Notes: a model not told the origin generated them from the sequence alone. DNA of 64,000 nucleotides from Talinum fruticosum (GCA_021018815.1 JAITYX010000049.1:2418001-2482000); one strand, 5' to 3'. Counted from the first letter of the stretch, positions 34,441 to 46,634 are shown. Numbers and translations are program-made.

Positions 34441-37400
34441 CAGATAACTCGGAAGAAGAAGAAAGGTCACTGGTACTTAGACAGGTGGTTGCTCATACCA
34501 TATGTCGGGAGATTCAAGACTCTTCTCCGAGCTAGAAGATCCGAAAGGAGGAAAAGTCACATTTGGAGATAACAGCAAGGGCAAGATAGTAGGGATTGGA
34601 AAAATTGGTGTAGGAAACAACATATTCAGCCCAGTCTACCTTGTCAAAGGACTCAAGTACAATCTCCTTAGCATTTCTCGGTTGTGTGACAAAGGTCAAG
34701 AGGTAATGTTCACTCAAACCAACTACTACATTTCTTATGTAATCACCAAAGAGACTAAGCTCTCAAGTCTTAGGTTAGGTAATACCTACACCATTTCTCT
34801 CTCTCCGATTCAAGTCAGAATTTATCTTGTTTGAAAGCATGTATGAATGATGATTCATGGACCTCACATCATAGACTAGGTTATATCAGCATGCATACAA
34901 TCAAGAAACTTGCATCTCATGGACTGGTTAAGGGTTTACCTAACTATGCCTTTAAGAAAAATTAAATATGTGAGGCATGCACAAAAGGTAAGCAAGTTAG
35001 ATCATCTTTCTAGCCACTCAAAGCTGTATCTACATCCAAAGTGCTTGAATTGACTCATATAGATTTGTGTGGGGAAATTCTTGCGAAAAGTCTTGGAGGT
35101 AAATCATATGTACTTCTTGTTGTTGATATTTTTCACGATTTACTTGGGTATATTTTCTCAACAACAAGAATGAAGCCTTCAAAGAGTTCACTAAGCTCTG
35201 CAGGAAAATTCAAGTAGAGTATCGGACTCGGATCAAAAAGATTCAAACCGACCATGGAAGGGAGTTAGACTACTCAAAATTTGCCGACTTCTATGACAAG
35301 AATGGCATCTCTCACAACTTCTCTACACCAAGAACTCCTCAACAGAATGGAGAATTAGAGATAAAGAATAGAACTTTCGAAGAAATAGGAAGGACTATGA
35401 TGATTGAAAATGATCTTCCTTACTATTTCAGTGATGAGGCGGTTAACATAGCAAATTACACACTCAACGAGATGCCTCATCGGACCCATCTTGAAGAAAA
35501 CACCTTACGAGCTTTACAAAGGAAAGAAACCAAACATCTTCTACTTCGGACCATTCGGTGTAAGTGCTTTGTTCACAACAATGGTCGGGAGCATCTAACT
35601 AAGTTTGATGCTAGGTCGAAGAAGGTATGTTTCGGGCTACTCATCTTATAGCAAAGCTTATCGTGTTTTTAACAAGAGAACTAACAAAGTGGAAGAAAGT
35701 ATCCACGTTGTCTTTGATGAAATTGATCTTGGCAGGATTAGTCAGTCCACATACTCGAATCTTACACTTAATAGAGATGAAGACGACCTTGCTCGAAGTT
35801 GAGCTAAAAAGAGTCAAACAGAATTGTTGGGGCAACTCATAATGTTATGACTCGGATCGAACAAATTCAAGGGCCAGCTCGAATCGTTGAACAACAAGTC
35901 AATGAGACTCGAGTAAGATCAACCAACGAAAGGCCATCCTGTTCAACCAACAAACTTGGTAAACCAAAGGACAGGTAAAGCTTTCAAATATGCATCCAAC
36001 CACCCACCGAAAACATACTTTCCGACATTAACAGTGGGGTAAAAACTCGATCTTCCTCGCATAATCTATGTGCATTTTCTGCATTCATTATCATTAACGT
36101 AACCTAAAAATGCACTAGAAGCCCTACATGAACCTGAATGGGTAGAGGCCACGCAAGAAGAGCTCAATCAATTTGAAAGAAACCAAGTCTAGATTCCGAC
36201 CAAACGACCTTCTAACCACCCGAGTCATAGGAAGCAAATGGGTTTTCAAAAACAAATTGGATAAGGATGGGTTGGTAGTCGAAATAAGGCTAGACTTGTG
36301 GCTCAAGGTTACAATCAAGAAGAAGGAATTAATTATGGGGAAACATTTGCACATGTTGCTAGGATCGAAACAATCACAATTCGTTTACATTCACATCTAG
36401 CATGAATATTAAATTGTATCAAATGGATGTTAAATGTGCTTTTCTGAATGGTTTCATTCAAGAGGAAGTCTCTGTTGCGCAACCCCTGGATTTGAAAGCT
36501 CATAATTTCCAAATCATGCTTTCAAATTATAAAAGGCTTTATATGGTCTTAAACAAGCTACTAGAGCTTGGTATGAAAGATCGAGCAGTTTCCTTGTTGA
36601 AAATGATTTCAAAAGAGGTCAGATTGACAAAACTCTTTTTATAAAATCCAAGGGGAAAGATTTCCTTATTGCTCATATTTATGTTGATGATATTAATCTT
36701 GGAGCTACTAATGAAAATCTCTGTTGAGAATTTTCTAAGTTGATGAGATAGGAGTTCCAAATGAGCATGATGAGAAAGCTCAATTTCTTTGTTAGTTTAC
36801 AAATCGGATAAGATAAAGATGCAATCTATGTCCATCAATCTAAGTGTAACAAGGAGTTGTTGAAGAAGTACAAGCTTCAAGATGTGAAACATACAGCCAC
36901 GCCTATGAGTAGCAGTATGAAACTAGACTCGGACTGAAAAAGGTAAAGTAGTAGATCGAAACTCTAAAGAGGTATGATTGAATCTCTGCTCTATCTCACA
37001 TCTAGTAGGCCGGATATTATGTTTAGTGTTTGTCTCGTGTGTAAGATTTCAAGCTAATCTACAAGAATCACATCTCATCTGCGGTGAAGAGGATTTCGGA
37101 TATCTTGCAGGGACTCGGAATCTTAGTTTATGGTTCTCAAGAGACTCGGAACCGACCCTCACTAGATACTATGATGCCGACTATGCTGGTTACAAAGTTA
37201 ATAGAAAGAGCACATCGGAGCATGCCAATTTCCGTGTCAATCCCTCGTATCTTGGCACTCAAAGAAACAAAATTATGTTGCTCTATCAACTGCCGAGGCT
37301 GAGTACATTGCAGCCGAGCTTGCCGTGCTCGGATTCTATGAATCAAGCTGCACTTGAAGGATCTAGGGCTATCCTTCAAATCTATCCTAATCAAGTGTGA

Positions 37401-37619
37401 CTATCGAGTGCAATCAACATTACCAAGAATCCGGTTCAACACTCAAAGACAAAGCATATTGACGTCATGTATCATTTTTTAAGAGACCGCTCCGAGAAGA
37501 GAGATATTAAACTTGAATTCAATCTTACGAAATTTCAGTTAGCTGATATTTTCACTGAGCCACTTAGTGAAGATTAATTTTGCTTTATTAGGAATGAGCT
37601 TGGTATGATTAAAGCATGA
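34441..37619 (+). pseudogene. pol of element C: protease, integrase, RT, RNase H
   Basis: The protease segment with MSGDSRLFSELED and KIVGIGKIG (34502-34620) has one extra base at the Asp-Ser/Thr-Gly codons near 34480. The integrase zinc region lies at 34850-35000 (ends CEACTKGKQVRSS) and the core at 35055-35420, with the first and second acidic residues and DHGRE visible. RT spans about 36120-36930 with MDVKCAFLNGFIQEEV (36423-36470) and a catalytic motif changed to YVDDINLGAT (36680). RNase H ends at the TGA 37617-37619. Many frameshifts and stops make it inactive. Confidence 0.88.
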
Positions 37620-38177
37620 TTATGTGATTTCTAAGTGAATTATCCTTGCATAATTATGTGTTATATGTTTTCTTTTGTTTTAATAACAAATGGATCGGTT
37701 GACGAGTGAGACTGAGCTATGACTTATTGGTTTTCCGAGTATTCTAAGTTGTTCGGAAAACATACTGAGTCGACTCAGCTTTTAAGCAAAATGGACATCA
37801 AACTTCTAGAATTATCTCTAAATAAATAGAAAATTTTAGAAATGTTTTCAAAAAGTCTTTCTTCTCTCTCTCTCTCTCTCGCCACGCGTTTCGATCAAAT
37901 AAAACTAGTCTGTTGAAAGAAAGTCGTTGGAATTCTAGCCATTGGAGAGCATAACGTCACACCGATCTAAGACTACTGTTTGGTATTCTCGGTCGAACGA
38001 AGGCCGAAGGTCATCTCCTTCGCTATAAATAGCATCCCTTTACCTTCATTTCTTTACTTTACTCACTCGCCTTCTTGCTCTCTACTCTAAGCATTTCTAC
38101 TCACTCGTTTCTCTCTCTCTCTTAATTCTAAGTGTTTTCTCTCTCTCTCTCTCTCTCTCTGTTTCTTGAAAATCATC
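37620..38177 (+). other. pol to env-like spacer of element C
   Basis: Non-coding. It carries the promoter-like block at 37939-38032. CT-dinucleotide runs lie at 37860-37880 and 38110-38160, the second forming the leader just upstream of the env-like ATG. Confidence 0.6.
37939..38032 (+). promoter_or_regulatory. promoter-like block before env-like gene (element C)
   Basis: CCATTGGA (37939-37946, an inverted CCAAT box), CGTCA (37955-37959, inverted TGACG as bound by plant TGA-type bZIP factors) and TATAAATAG (38024-38032). A CT-rich leader leads to the ATG at 38178, 154 bp after the TATA. It is the best preserved of the four copies. Confidence 0.55.
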
Positions 38178-39556
38178 ATGCCTAAGCGAGGTTCAACACC
38201 AGATTTTTGGGGTCCGCTACCAAATAGCCCCGCACCAAAATCATCCGGAAGGTACCTCCAACCCCTCAAAAATTTTGTCACCCAACATCTCACGTTGGAT
38301 GATAAATTCTTTCCAACCACTTCTTTCTTATGGTTGCAGTACATCAAAAGCACTGGAGTGTACAATTATTTGCGCTTCGGTGAATTCATTTACCCGGAAC
38401 TCGTTGCCAAGTTCTATTCGGATATGTCCTACTTTGAGGGAATCATTACCTCAAGCGTTCAAGAGAAGGTTGTTCATGTCAACCTCTCTCTTCTTCATAG
38501 ACTTTTCAAAGTCTCTCCTCTTTTCTCAATTGTAATCCCATACCATTTATGGAGATTGCTGATGAATTCTTCGAGAAGTATGCCAAGGAAGTTCCTAAGT
38601 CACGGAAGAATTTCTCAATGATTCGAGATAAAGACCGAGGCAAGATTACTCTGTTTCATTTTGATGAGGACCTTCTTCTGTCATCATTCTAGCAAAGATA
38701 ATCCTAACTCAAAGATTCTCAAAGCTTTATTCGATATCTTAGAGGGATACGACGTAGATCTCTTCCCTCTATCATTGAGCGGATGGCTTTTGTGCCACCT
38801 CAATCAAAGAAATCTGCTCCATTCCCCTTGAGCCCTTTTGACTGTTATTTTCAAACAGTTCAAAGTTCTCCTCCCCTAAGATCCAAATGCTGTCTCGAGG
38901 CTGCCATTGTGGTTAGCAGAAAAGAGCTCCTCGGGTACAGGTACTAGGAAGTCAAGCCCGGTGTCCGGGTTCATGGGTCCGAGTTGAAACCTCCCATTCG
39001 GACTCGGACACTTCTAACACTTTCACCTCCCTCTCGTTGGTCCCTCTACTTCTCTACCACTTCCCTCACGAGCAGCTCCAACTTCTTCAAGAATGCTCGG
39101 TACAAGGCTGCTTAGGACTCAAAAACTTCATATACTTCGAGGAATGCTCCAGCCCAGCCAAGTCTACCTCTGTTAAGGTAGAAGAAGAAGCTAAAGCAGC
39201 AGTGAAGAAGGAGCAGCTCAACCCGAGGAGGAGAAGGAAGAGGAGAAAGAAAAAGAAGAGGCTACCACACCTAAGGGCCAAGGTGCAGCAGATCTCGAAC
39301 CACAACCGATCTCCTCATATCATGATCCGAGTGGGTCGGAAGAAGCTGGGGACGTTGGTTTGTCCAAAGCTGCTAGGTCGAAGCACCACCCTCTGCTTGT
39401 CTTTTAGGAGGATGAGCCTAAGGAAGATATGCCCATGGCTCAAAGAACAAGGACGGAGCAACTTCCGTACATCCCCGTGCTGCCGCCGCCACAATCATCC
39501 ACCTCTTCTCAAGCTTATCAGCGCAGGCGCATCTGCCCGTCCCTCCTCCTCTCGAT
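38178..39556 (+). pseudogene. env-like gene of element C, frameshifted
   Basis: ATG 38178-38180 opens MPKRGSTPDFWG. The first frame stays open for about 148 codons and contains FGEFIYPELV, AKFYSDM and LSLLHRLFKVSPLF, blocks of the domain often annotated as putative plant transposon protein in SIRE/Maximus env-like genes. Frameshifts near 38550, 38690 and 39030 follow. The last third is Ser/Pro-rich, then has a strongly basic and Glu-rich stretch (39180-39270), and ends at a TAG near 39556. It lacks a clear signal peptide or transmembrane helix. The function of this protein in living elements is unknown. Confidence 0.75.
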
Positions 39557-39968
39557 AGCACGCCCCCTCCTCTTAACTTTTTCTTTCTCCAACATCGGTT
39601 GTACCAGATTGCTATTTTCTTCCCTCCTTTTTGATGAAATTCTAGGGGAGAAAATCTAGAAAATATGATGTTTTGTTTAGGGGAGCTAACCCTCTTTTTG
39701 AGCAATGAATGAATTGTTTTTACAGACTTGTTTCTAAGTTATATATTTCTTTTCCTTTTCTTACTCCGATACAATCTGTTTATTTCTTTACTACGATTTA
39801 TTATCCGCATAAGCTGTTATGAGTAACGATATGATCCAAAATGCATGTTATAAGTATGGAATGCCTCTAATCTGTCACTCTTTGCTCTAATCCATTCTGA
39901 TCATTGAAAATGAAAACCCATGTTTCACACAAACAAGTTTCTATCTTAAGTATGGAATGCCTTTCATC
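39557..39968 (+). other. 3' untranslated region of element C
   Basis: AT-rich non-coding DNA. The last 75 bases (39896-39968) plus the start of the LTR are repeated in inverted orientation at about 40491-40616. Confidence 0.65.
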
Positions 39969-39981
39969 AAAAAGGGGAGAT
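39969..39981 (+). other. polypurine tract of element C
   Basis: AAAAAGGGGAGAT immediately before the 3' LTR. It primes plus-strand DNA synthesis in such elements. Confidence 0.8.
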
Positions 39982-41615
39982 TAAAGACTCAGCTTTTAAC
40001 TCTAAGTCATTCCGAGTATTACATAAAGAGTCGATGATAAATCTTATCTCTCTTAAGCTTTGATTTCAAGTTATTCGAGCACTATAAAAACTCTTTTATG
40101 AGTTTTCATTATGTTTTGACCGACTCAAAAAGCATCTCATTGCATATTTCCTACAATAGTGTTTCGACTCACTCGGACATCACTCGGAACTATCGCATGG
40201 TCAAATAATTTCTCTAACACTTTTATTCTAAGCACTGATCGTGTATCTCAACACAAAGAGAATTACAACGTTAATTTCTTATTCTAAGTTAGTTTATTTC
40301 CTTGAGAATTATTTGACCAGATCAAGTTGTTATACTCGATATTTTACTCTCTCTACTTGATCATCCTTAGGATTGACTCAGATGGAATTTGAGTATATTA
40401 AATATTAGACTCAGAAAATTCCACTGTTTTGGGCCAAAGATAATTAAGCATTTAATTATTCTATTTTAATTATAAAAGCATAAAATACTCAGAATGACTT
40501 AGAGTTAAAAACTGAGTCTTTAATCTCCCCTTTTTGATGAAAGGCATTCCATACTTAAGATAGAAACTTGTTTGTGTGAAACATGGGTTTTCATTTTCAA
40601 TGATCGAACGGATTAGAACGGATTAAATATTACTCTCTCTATCTTGGACCAATGTATTTTATGCTTTGAGAACCAATGTGGTTTGCTTTTTTAGGTTATT
40701 TAAATGAGGCTAATCTATTTTTTGAATTATAAAAGCAATCGATTTCTAGCCATTAACCACCAGCAGACAAGTTTTAGCTACTTTTGGACATGGCTTAGAC
40801 ACCGTGTCAAGGTTGTTTATTTCCAAAACTAGAAAACTCTAACTCTAGGCTTAACGGTTGTTTCCACCACAACTTTCAGTCACCACCAAGTGATTAGACC
40901 ATCTTTTGGAGCCAAGAGCCGTTCCACAATGTTCACATCCCAACGGATCTTTTCTAACCGACTCGGAAGAGCCGTTACAATGGCTGGTGAAAACTTATGT
41001 CTAAAAACAAGAACCAAAGATCACTCTTCCTGGTCGGCTATAAATAGAAGCCACTTCATAAGACTAGAAAATTGCTGAATAGATTGTTGAACATATTACT
41101 GCAACTAAATTTATTGTTCTTACTCAATCTTCTAGTTACAACTCCAAGTCTATATTTAATATTTTCCGAGTTGTAAAGAAAGTCTTGTAATCAGTTACAT
41201 TCTTTTCTTACTTTCTAATTAAGGTCCCTTGGCTGAGGTATAAGGGTTAACTCAGCTCAGCTTGTCCCTAATTGTAAAGGTTACCTCGATCGAGAAGTAA
41301 TAGATCGGATAAGAGAATTTCGAGTTTAGGAAAACATTGTAAGGAATTGTTTAAGGGAGCAATTCTGGTTAAGTTAGTCCTCTCGTATTATGTGGATTCA
41401 AAATAGTGGATTTGACTTGGTGATTGGATTAGCACTGTCCGTGGTTTTCTCGCCCGAGGAGGGTTTCCACGTAAATCTTTGTTATCATTTTTTTAGTCCA
41501 ATCTAGACTCAAAATTTGTTGTTGAGCTGAATTGTTGCAAAAATTATTTAATTTTCTTCATCATCCTATTCACCCCCTCTAGGGGTGACTTAGACTCTCC
41601 ACGAGCAAATGTTCA
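39982..41615 (+). repeat. 3' LTR of element C
   Basis: 1634 bp, about 160 bp longer than the MITE-free 5' LTR because of an insertion at about 40472-40630. It starts TAAAGACTCAG where other copies start TGAAGACTC, so the terminal TG is mutated. It ends GCAAATGTTCA. TATAAATAG lies at 41039-41047. Confidence 0.9.
40491..40616 (-). repeat. inverted copy of PPT/LTR junction inside 3' LTR
   Basis: About 126 bp that match the reverse complement of 39890-40020 with only a few differences. The segment covers the end of the 3' UTR, the polypurine tract and the first 40 bases of the LTR. The two arms are separated by about 470 bp. The 5' LTR has nothing at this position (after CTATTTTAATTA near 31010). 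Confidence 0.9.
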
Positions 41616-41620
41616 TTAAT

Positions 41621-42117
41621 TATGGTATTTTATTTGCACCCATTCAAAGGTTAATCATCATTACTAACCTAACCTAAAGGCTCACAAGTAGAAGATTAAA
41701 TTCTAAAAGTAACCACATTCATCTAAGAATGCAAATGAAGAGACAAGGTACCACCTAAACAACCACGGGTCTATGATCAAAAGAGGGATCAATCTAGGTA
41801 GATACATGGTGTCTCATAGTCTCGAGAATTTAGTCCTCCATGGGGAGCACGATAGAAAAAACATGAATCCTCGGTACCTCCGAAGAGAGCGTGCTATGAG
41901 GGAAAAGATACCACCACACCGACAATTAAGCCTAGTTGGGCCCATCCGGGTTAGCAGTTCAAACCTCTTCTAAAAATGTTCTTAGAAGGTAAAGTCTAAC
42001 TAGTCGAAGTAAAAACAACTATCTTCAAGGTTGCCTAAATGCAGGATGCCTAATGCAAATACATTACGAAAACTCACAACTCAAACTTTCAAGTCACACC
42101 CTCTTAATAAGTTATCC
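41621..42117 (-). other. Tat-like leader of element U, upstream part
   Basis: Non-coding leader between PBS and gag of element U, in minus orientation. It was contiguous with 30233-30514 before element C inserted. It shows no reading frame of note. Part of it (41955-42117) recurs at 21303-21493. Confidence 0.65.
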
Positions 42118-42135
42118 TCCCCAGTGGAGTCGCCA
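42118..42135 (-). other. primer binding site of element U
   Basis: The minus strand reads TGGCGACTCCACTGGGGA, five bases from the LTR end. Sites of this form (TGGCGACT...GGGGA) are typical of Tat/Ogre gypsy elements and differ from the Met-tRNA type used by the other elements here. Confidence 0.75.
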
Positions 42136-43069
42136 CTAAATGAACCACGATTCCTGTCGAAAACTCAAACTGGGCCCCACACTTCCCCATGAATTAGCGG
42201 GAGTTTCTCTCTTTTTTGAAGGTGGAAATAATTTTTTTAAAGTGTGGATGAATCTCTTATTAAGATTCCAATTTTTATAATTTGACTTAAAATAAATTAA
42301 CTAAAAGTTAATGGTGGTTTTATTAGTCACATTATTTTAGGAATTAGTTTGAGAAACCTCGAGATATTATTTCAAAACTAAAATGAAACAAATCAGAATG
42401 AATTTAGTTCTAGGGCTTTTGAGCCAAGCGAGTGTGAAAACACCAGCTTTGACCAAAGCCCTACCTGTTGACCGTCCGGTGTCGACGAGAGCCAACACCG
42501 TACGGTACACGGTGCCAGCCATGGGCAGTAACGGAGGTTATCGGTCTCAATCCATGGCCCGACCATCAGATTTAAAACCCTTTTTTCTTATTTTTTAGTC
42601 GAAATGCCGAGGAGCTAATTAGGAGAAATAAATAGAAAAACAGAGTCGCTAGTCGGTTTTAGGAACAAAAACTAACAAAAATAAAACAAAAAATACTCTT
42701 CTAATCTTAGTATGAGAAAACTAATCTTGAAAGAGGTTTGAAATTGACTCCATCGATCTAGAACCGATAATCCCGATTCGAGGGCGAAGGTACGAAAAGT
42801 AGGGATAAGCCCTTCCATTATACTCGTCAAAATACGACCTTTACTAATTTGAGAGGTGAGTTTAGATAATGCATTAAAGGTAGGCACATAGCATATTAAG
42901 ATGCAAAATTTAAAACAATCAAGGCATGCTAACGAAAATGATGAAAGCATATATGAAAGCAATAAATGAAAGTGATAAAGAAAACGAAAAAAGAAAAAAT
43001 AAAGCAAAAACGAAAATAAAAAGGTTACATCGGGCGGGGAGGAATTAAATGTGATTACATCTTTCTCCA

Positions 43070-45040
43070 TGAAGACACCTAAAAGGTTTCGTCCTTATCT
43101 CGTTGTTTCGTGTTTTGTTTTGTCGGCCCGATGATGATAATCCCGAGTCCTGTTTGTGGATTTGGATTTCGAATCGCGATCGACCGGTGCAACATAAGCC
43201 ACTAAACCACAAGGAACCCCAACACCACTTGAATAGCCTTTTACCTTGGCTCGGTCCACAAGTCCTCTTTTCTTTCGAACCGTCCAAGAGCCGGCCAAGC
43301 CTTTTAGAGATTGGGAGTCCCATGATGTGTGCCTGGAAATTCCAAGTACGTAATACCGCATTCTACTTTTGTCCAAGTCAGACAAGGAGCCGAAGACCCA
43401 AAGACGACGTTAAAGCATTGCATTTCATGATCGGGAGCATCAAAGTGCAGGTGTTTTAAGCTTCGCAAGACAATCCACACAAGGCTAGAAGCTTTCCCCT
43501 CTAAACGACGTCATGGCCGATGCCCACCTTCTAGAAGCATGGTGAAACGCTGCGTTTTGAGCTTGGAGAGTCCTTAGAGATGCAACTAGGACACGAAAAC
43601 CTAAGAGGGTCCGATTGCGCCGCCCAACTCCTCTCTTTTAATTGATTTTATCCGGTTTTATCATCCTCTCGCCGGTTCTATCTCTTAAGGAATGGCCCGA
43701 TTTTATTTCAGCTATTTGGATAGCTTATTAGAGGCAAACCCTAGGTCATTTGTGGCCTAGGTCCTCCCCTATAAATAGAGAGTCTTGGCTCTCATTCCCA
43801 TAGGGTTTCTTGCCTTAGCATCACATTGCTCGAAAGCCAACCTTAATGCTCTCATCTAACTCTTACTCGACCAAATTTTCTATAAACATTTATCTTTCAC
43901 CGTTGAATCTGTGCAAAGAGTTAAAGAATATTCGATTATTCTGATCTCCGGGCACTCATTCGATCGATCATTTCCATACCCTAAACAATTCACATAACCA
44001 GCCCTTTTCTTCGGATTATCGCCATTGCATCGAGATATCCAAGCAAGGACATCTAGATCAGCAAGGTGGACAACCCGAGGGCCATAGTTCAACCTTCAAA
44101 TAGTTATATTTATTTCAATTTTATTTACTTTCCATATTATGGTTTAAGAGATGTAATCGCTTTAATTTCCGCCCAACCGATGTAATCTTTTATTTCCCGC
44201 TTTTCCTTCTTTTATCACTTTTCTTTATCGTTTTTCTTGTTATGTTTTGGTTGCTTTAATTTTGTTTCTCATGTTGTATGCTTGTTTTCTTACATCTTTA
44301 TTAACACACTATCGGAACTAGTAATGGTCGTCTTCGGACGGGCGGAATGGAGGGATTTATCCCTACCTTTCGTACCCTCTCCCCGAATCGATTCTCGATT
44401 CAAGACCGATGAAGTCAATTTTTTAGTCTTTTTTAGTCTTAGTTTTTCCCATAATAAGATCGAAGGAGCAAGTCTTCTTTTTGTATTTTTGTTAGTTTTT
44501 TCCTTCTTAAAAACCGATCGGCGACTCCCTTATTTTATGTTTTGTTCTACGCAAAATTGAATCTCGGTGTTTTCTCGGTCGCAGGAAAAATGATCTTAGG
44601 TTATGGATCTTCCTACTAGATAGAGACTAAGGCTGGTTTCACCAGCCACGGCTTCGACCGACACTCGCCTTCCCCGGTGCAAGCTGCGGCCAGCACCATG
44701 AGGGCAACGAGTGGTGGCTTCGGTCCAAACCGGTGTTTTCACACCAATCGGCCCTAAAGCCCCACGACGAGAATCATAACCCTAATATCATTTAGTCCTT
44801 AATTAGAAAATAAGATCCCGTGACTTCTAAAATAATTGCTAAAATAAAAGGGTTAATAAAACCGCCATTCAACTTTGCTTAATTCACTTTAAATCAGATT
44901 TAATAAAATTCGAAATCTTAATAAAAGGTTCATCCCCACATTTCCATCGACTTTCTAAAACCATCTTCAAAATCAATCTTCAAAAAGAGACCCGACACAA
45001 GTGAGGAAGTTCAGCGGGCCCGGCCGGCCGTGGTCTCACA
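43070..45040 (+). mobile_element. solo LTR of the Tat-like family, opposite orientation
   Basis: 1971 bp from TGAAGACACC to GGTCTCACA, inserted in the LTR of element U in reverse. Flanks are CTCCA (43065-43069) and TTCCA (45041-45045), a 4-of-5 target duplication. TATAAATAG lies at 43770-43778 and is followed by a CTCTCATTCCC leader. Removing it makes the surrounding LTR continuous. It and its host form a long inverted repeat. Confidence 0.8.
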
Positions 45041-45074
45041 TTCCACAATACTGAAAATGATAAATTATGAAATT

Positions 45075-46634
45075 TGAAGACTCGGACTTTACATCTCACC
45101 TTTCTAAATTCTATCAAGGGAATCAAGTATAAGACTTTCTCACTTATAAAGTTTTGATTCCAAGTCATTCCCTGTGTCTTAGAAACTTTTCCGAGTGATA
45201 TGGTATTTTCTCTAAGTGTTATAGAAATTATCTCGTGCATTTATACATGACTCTGTATGACTCGGAAAGCATATCCGCACTTACCATGTTTCACTCGGTT
45301 CGAGTCACTCAACACTCGAAATATCGCATGATTTAAACACTATCTTTTCTGCACTCTAACTCCGGTATTTTAGTTTGAATTCATGCTCGATCTAGATCAA
45401 GTTTATTTCCTCCGATATTCTTTAGTTAACTTGATTCTCTTTTAGACTCGACTCGGATGGAATTTTAAGTGTCATGAATATTAGACTCGTAAAATTCCAT
45501 TCCTTTTCCGACCCAGTCAATTAGTCACTTAATTATCTTAATCATATTATTATCTCGTGTCTAATCTTGGACCAAAGTATTTTATACTTTGAGAACCAAA
45601 TTGATTTACTTTTGTAGGTGATTCAAACGAGGCTATCCTATATTTAAAATACAAAAGTAACCGGCTTCAAAACGTCAAATCACCAGCGAGACAAGGATTT
45701 CGACCTCGACCTAGCCTCGGACTACGGTGTCGGGGTTGTCTGTTTCCGAAATAGAAATCTGCAACACTAAGCTCAACGGTGGTTTCCACCTTACTTTTGA
45801 AGACACCGCCGAGTGGTTTTAGGCACTTCCAAGGAGTCAAGAGCTATTGTCTAATGCTCATATTTCAACGGATATTTTCCGAGTGACTCGGAAAATCATT
45901 CACAACGATCATAAAGGAACTTCCAGTCGGAAGATGGACGCAACGGCTAAGCTGTTTGGTCATCTATAAATAGAAGCCAACTCTCAAGACTTGAAGATTG
46001 CCGAATCTATTGTTAATACACATACTTGATCAAAAGTCATTGTATTCATTCTCAATCTTTTACTTATAACTCCAATTCGTAATTCATTATATTCCGAGTT
46101 GTAAGGTCTTATACTCAATTACAAACACTCTCTTTCTTACTCTTTAAGTAAGGTCCCTTCACTGAGCCGTAAGGGTTAACTCAGCTTCGATTGTCCCTAG
46201 CTGTAAGGGTTATCTCGGTTAGGAAGTACTAGATCGGATAAGGGAATATCTAAGTCTAGGAAAACTTGTAAGGAGTTGTCAAAGGGAGCAACTCGGGGTT
46301 GAGTCAGCCTACTGTATTTTGTGGACTCAAAATAGTGGATTTGAATTCGTGCTTGGATTAGCACGGTCCGTGGTTTTCTACCCCAGGAGGGTTTCCACGT
46401 ACTTTCCGAGTTATTACTTTTTTGAGCACATTCTAGACTCGGACAGCTTCAGAATTTTGTTTAATCTGTTACTTCAATCATCTCCGAATTCCGAGTTAGC
46501 TCATTTTCCGAGTTCATCTCCGACTTTCACTCTCCTTAGAGTCATATCTATTTTAAATTTCAAGCAAATTTCATCATCACCTTATTCACCCTCCCCCTCT
46601 AGGGTAACTTAGCCTCTCCTCGAGCAAACCTTCA
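45075..46634 (+). mobile_element. solo SIRE-like LTR in element U
   Basis: 1560 bp, TGAAGACTCGG to CAAACCTTCA, with a perfect 5-bp duplication AAATT (45070-45074 and 46635-46639). TATAAATAG at 45965-45973. No internal region. It is of the same subfamily as the solo LTR at 3563-5111 and the fragment at 1-376. Confidence 0.94.

Larger units (their letters stand above)
30515..41615 (+). mobile_element. element C: full-length SIRE-like copia retrotransposon
   Basis: Plus-strand element of 11,101 bp flanked by the perfect 5-bp duplication TTAAT (30510-30514 and 41616-41620). Order: 5' LTR, PBS, gag (32651), protease, integrase, RT, RNase H (stop at 37617-37619), spacer with promoter-like block, env-like gene (38178), 3' UTR, PPT, 3' LTR. 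It sits in the leader of the Tat-like element U. All long reading frames are broken. A MITE lies in the 5' LTR and an inverted duplicated segment in the 3' LTR. Confidence 0.95.

Noticed and set aside
43103..43459. 118-codon plus-strand frame
   Set aside because: It falls within the Tat-like solo LTR, is not conserved in the reverse copy at 46640-47622, and is treated as chance.
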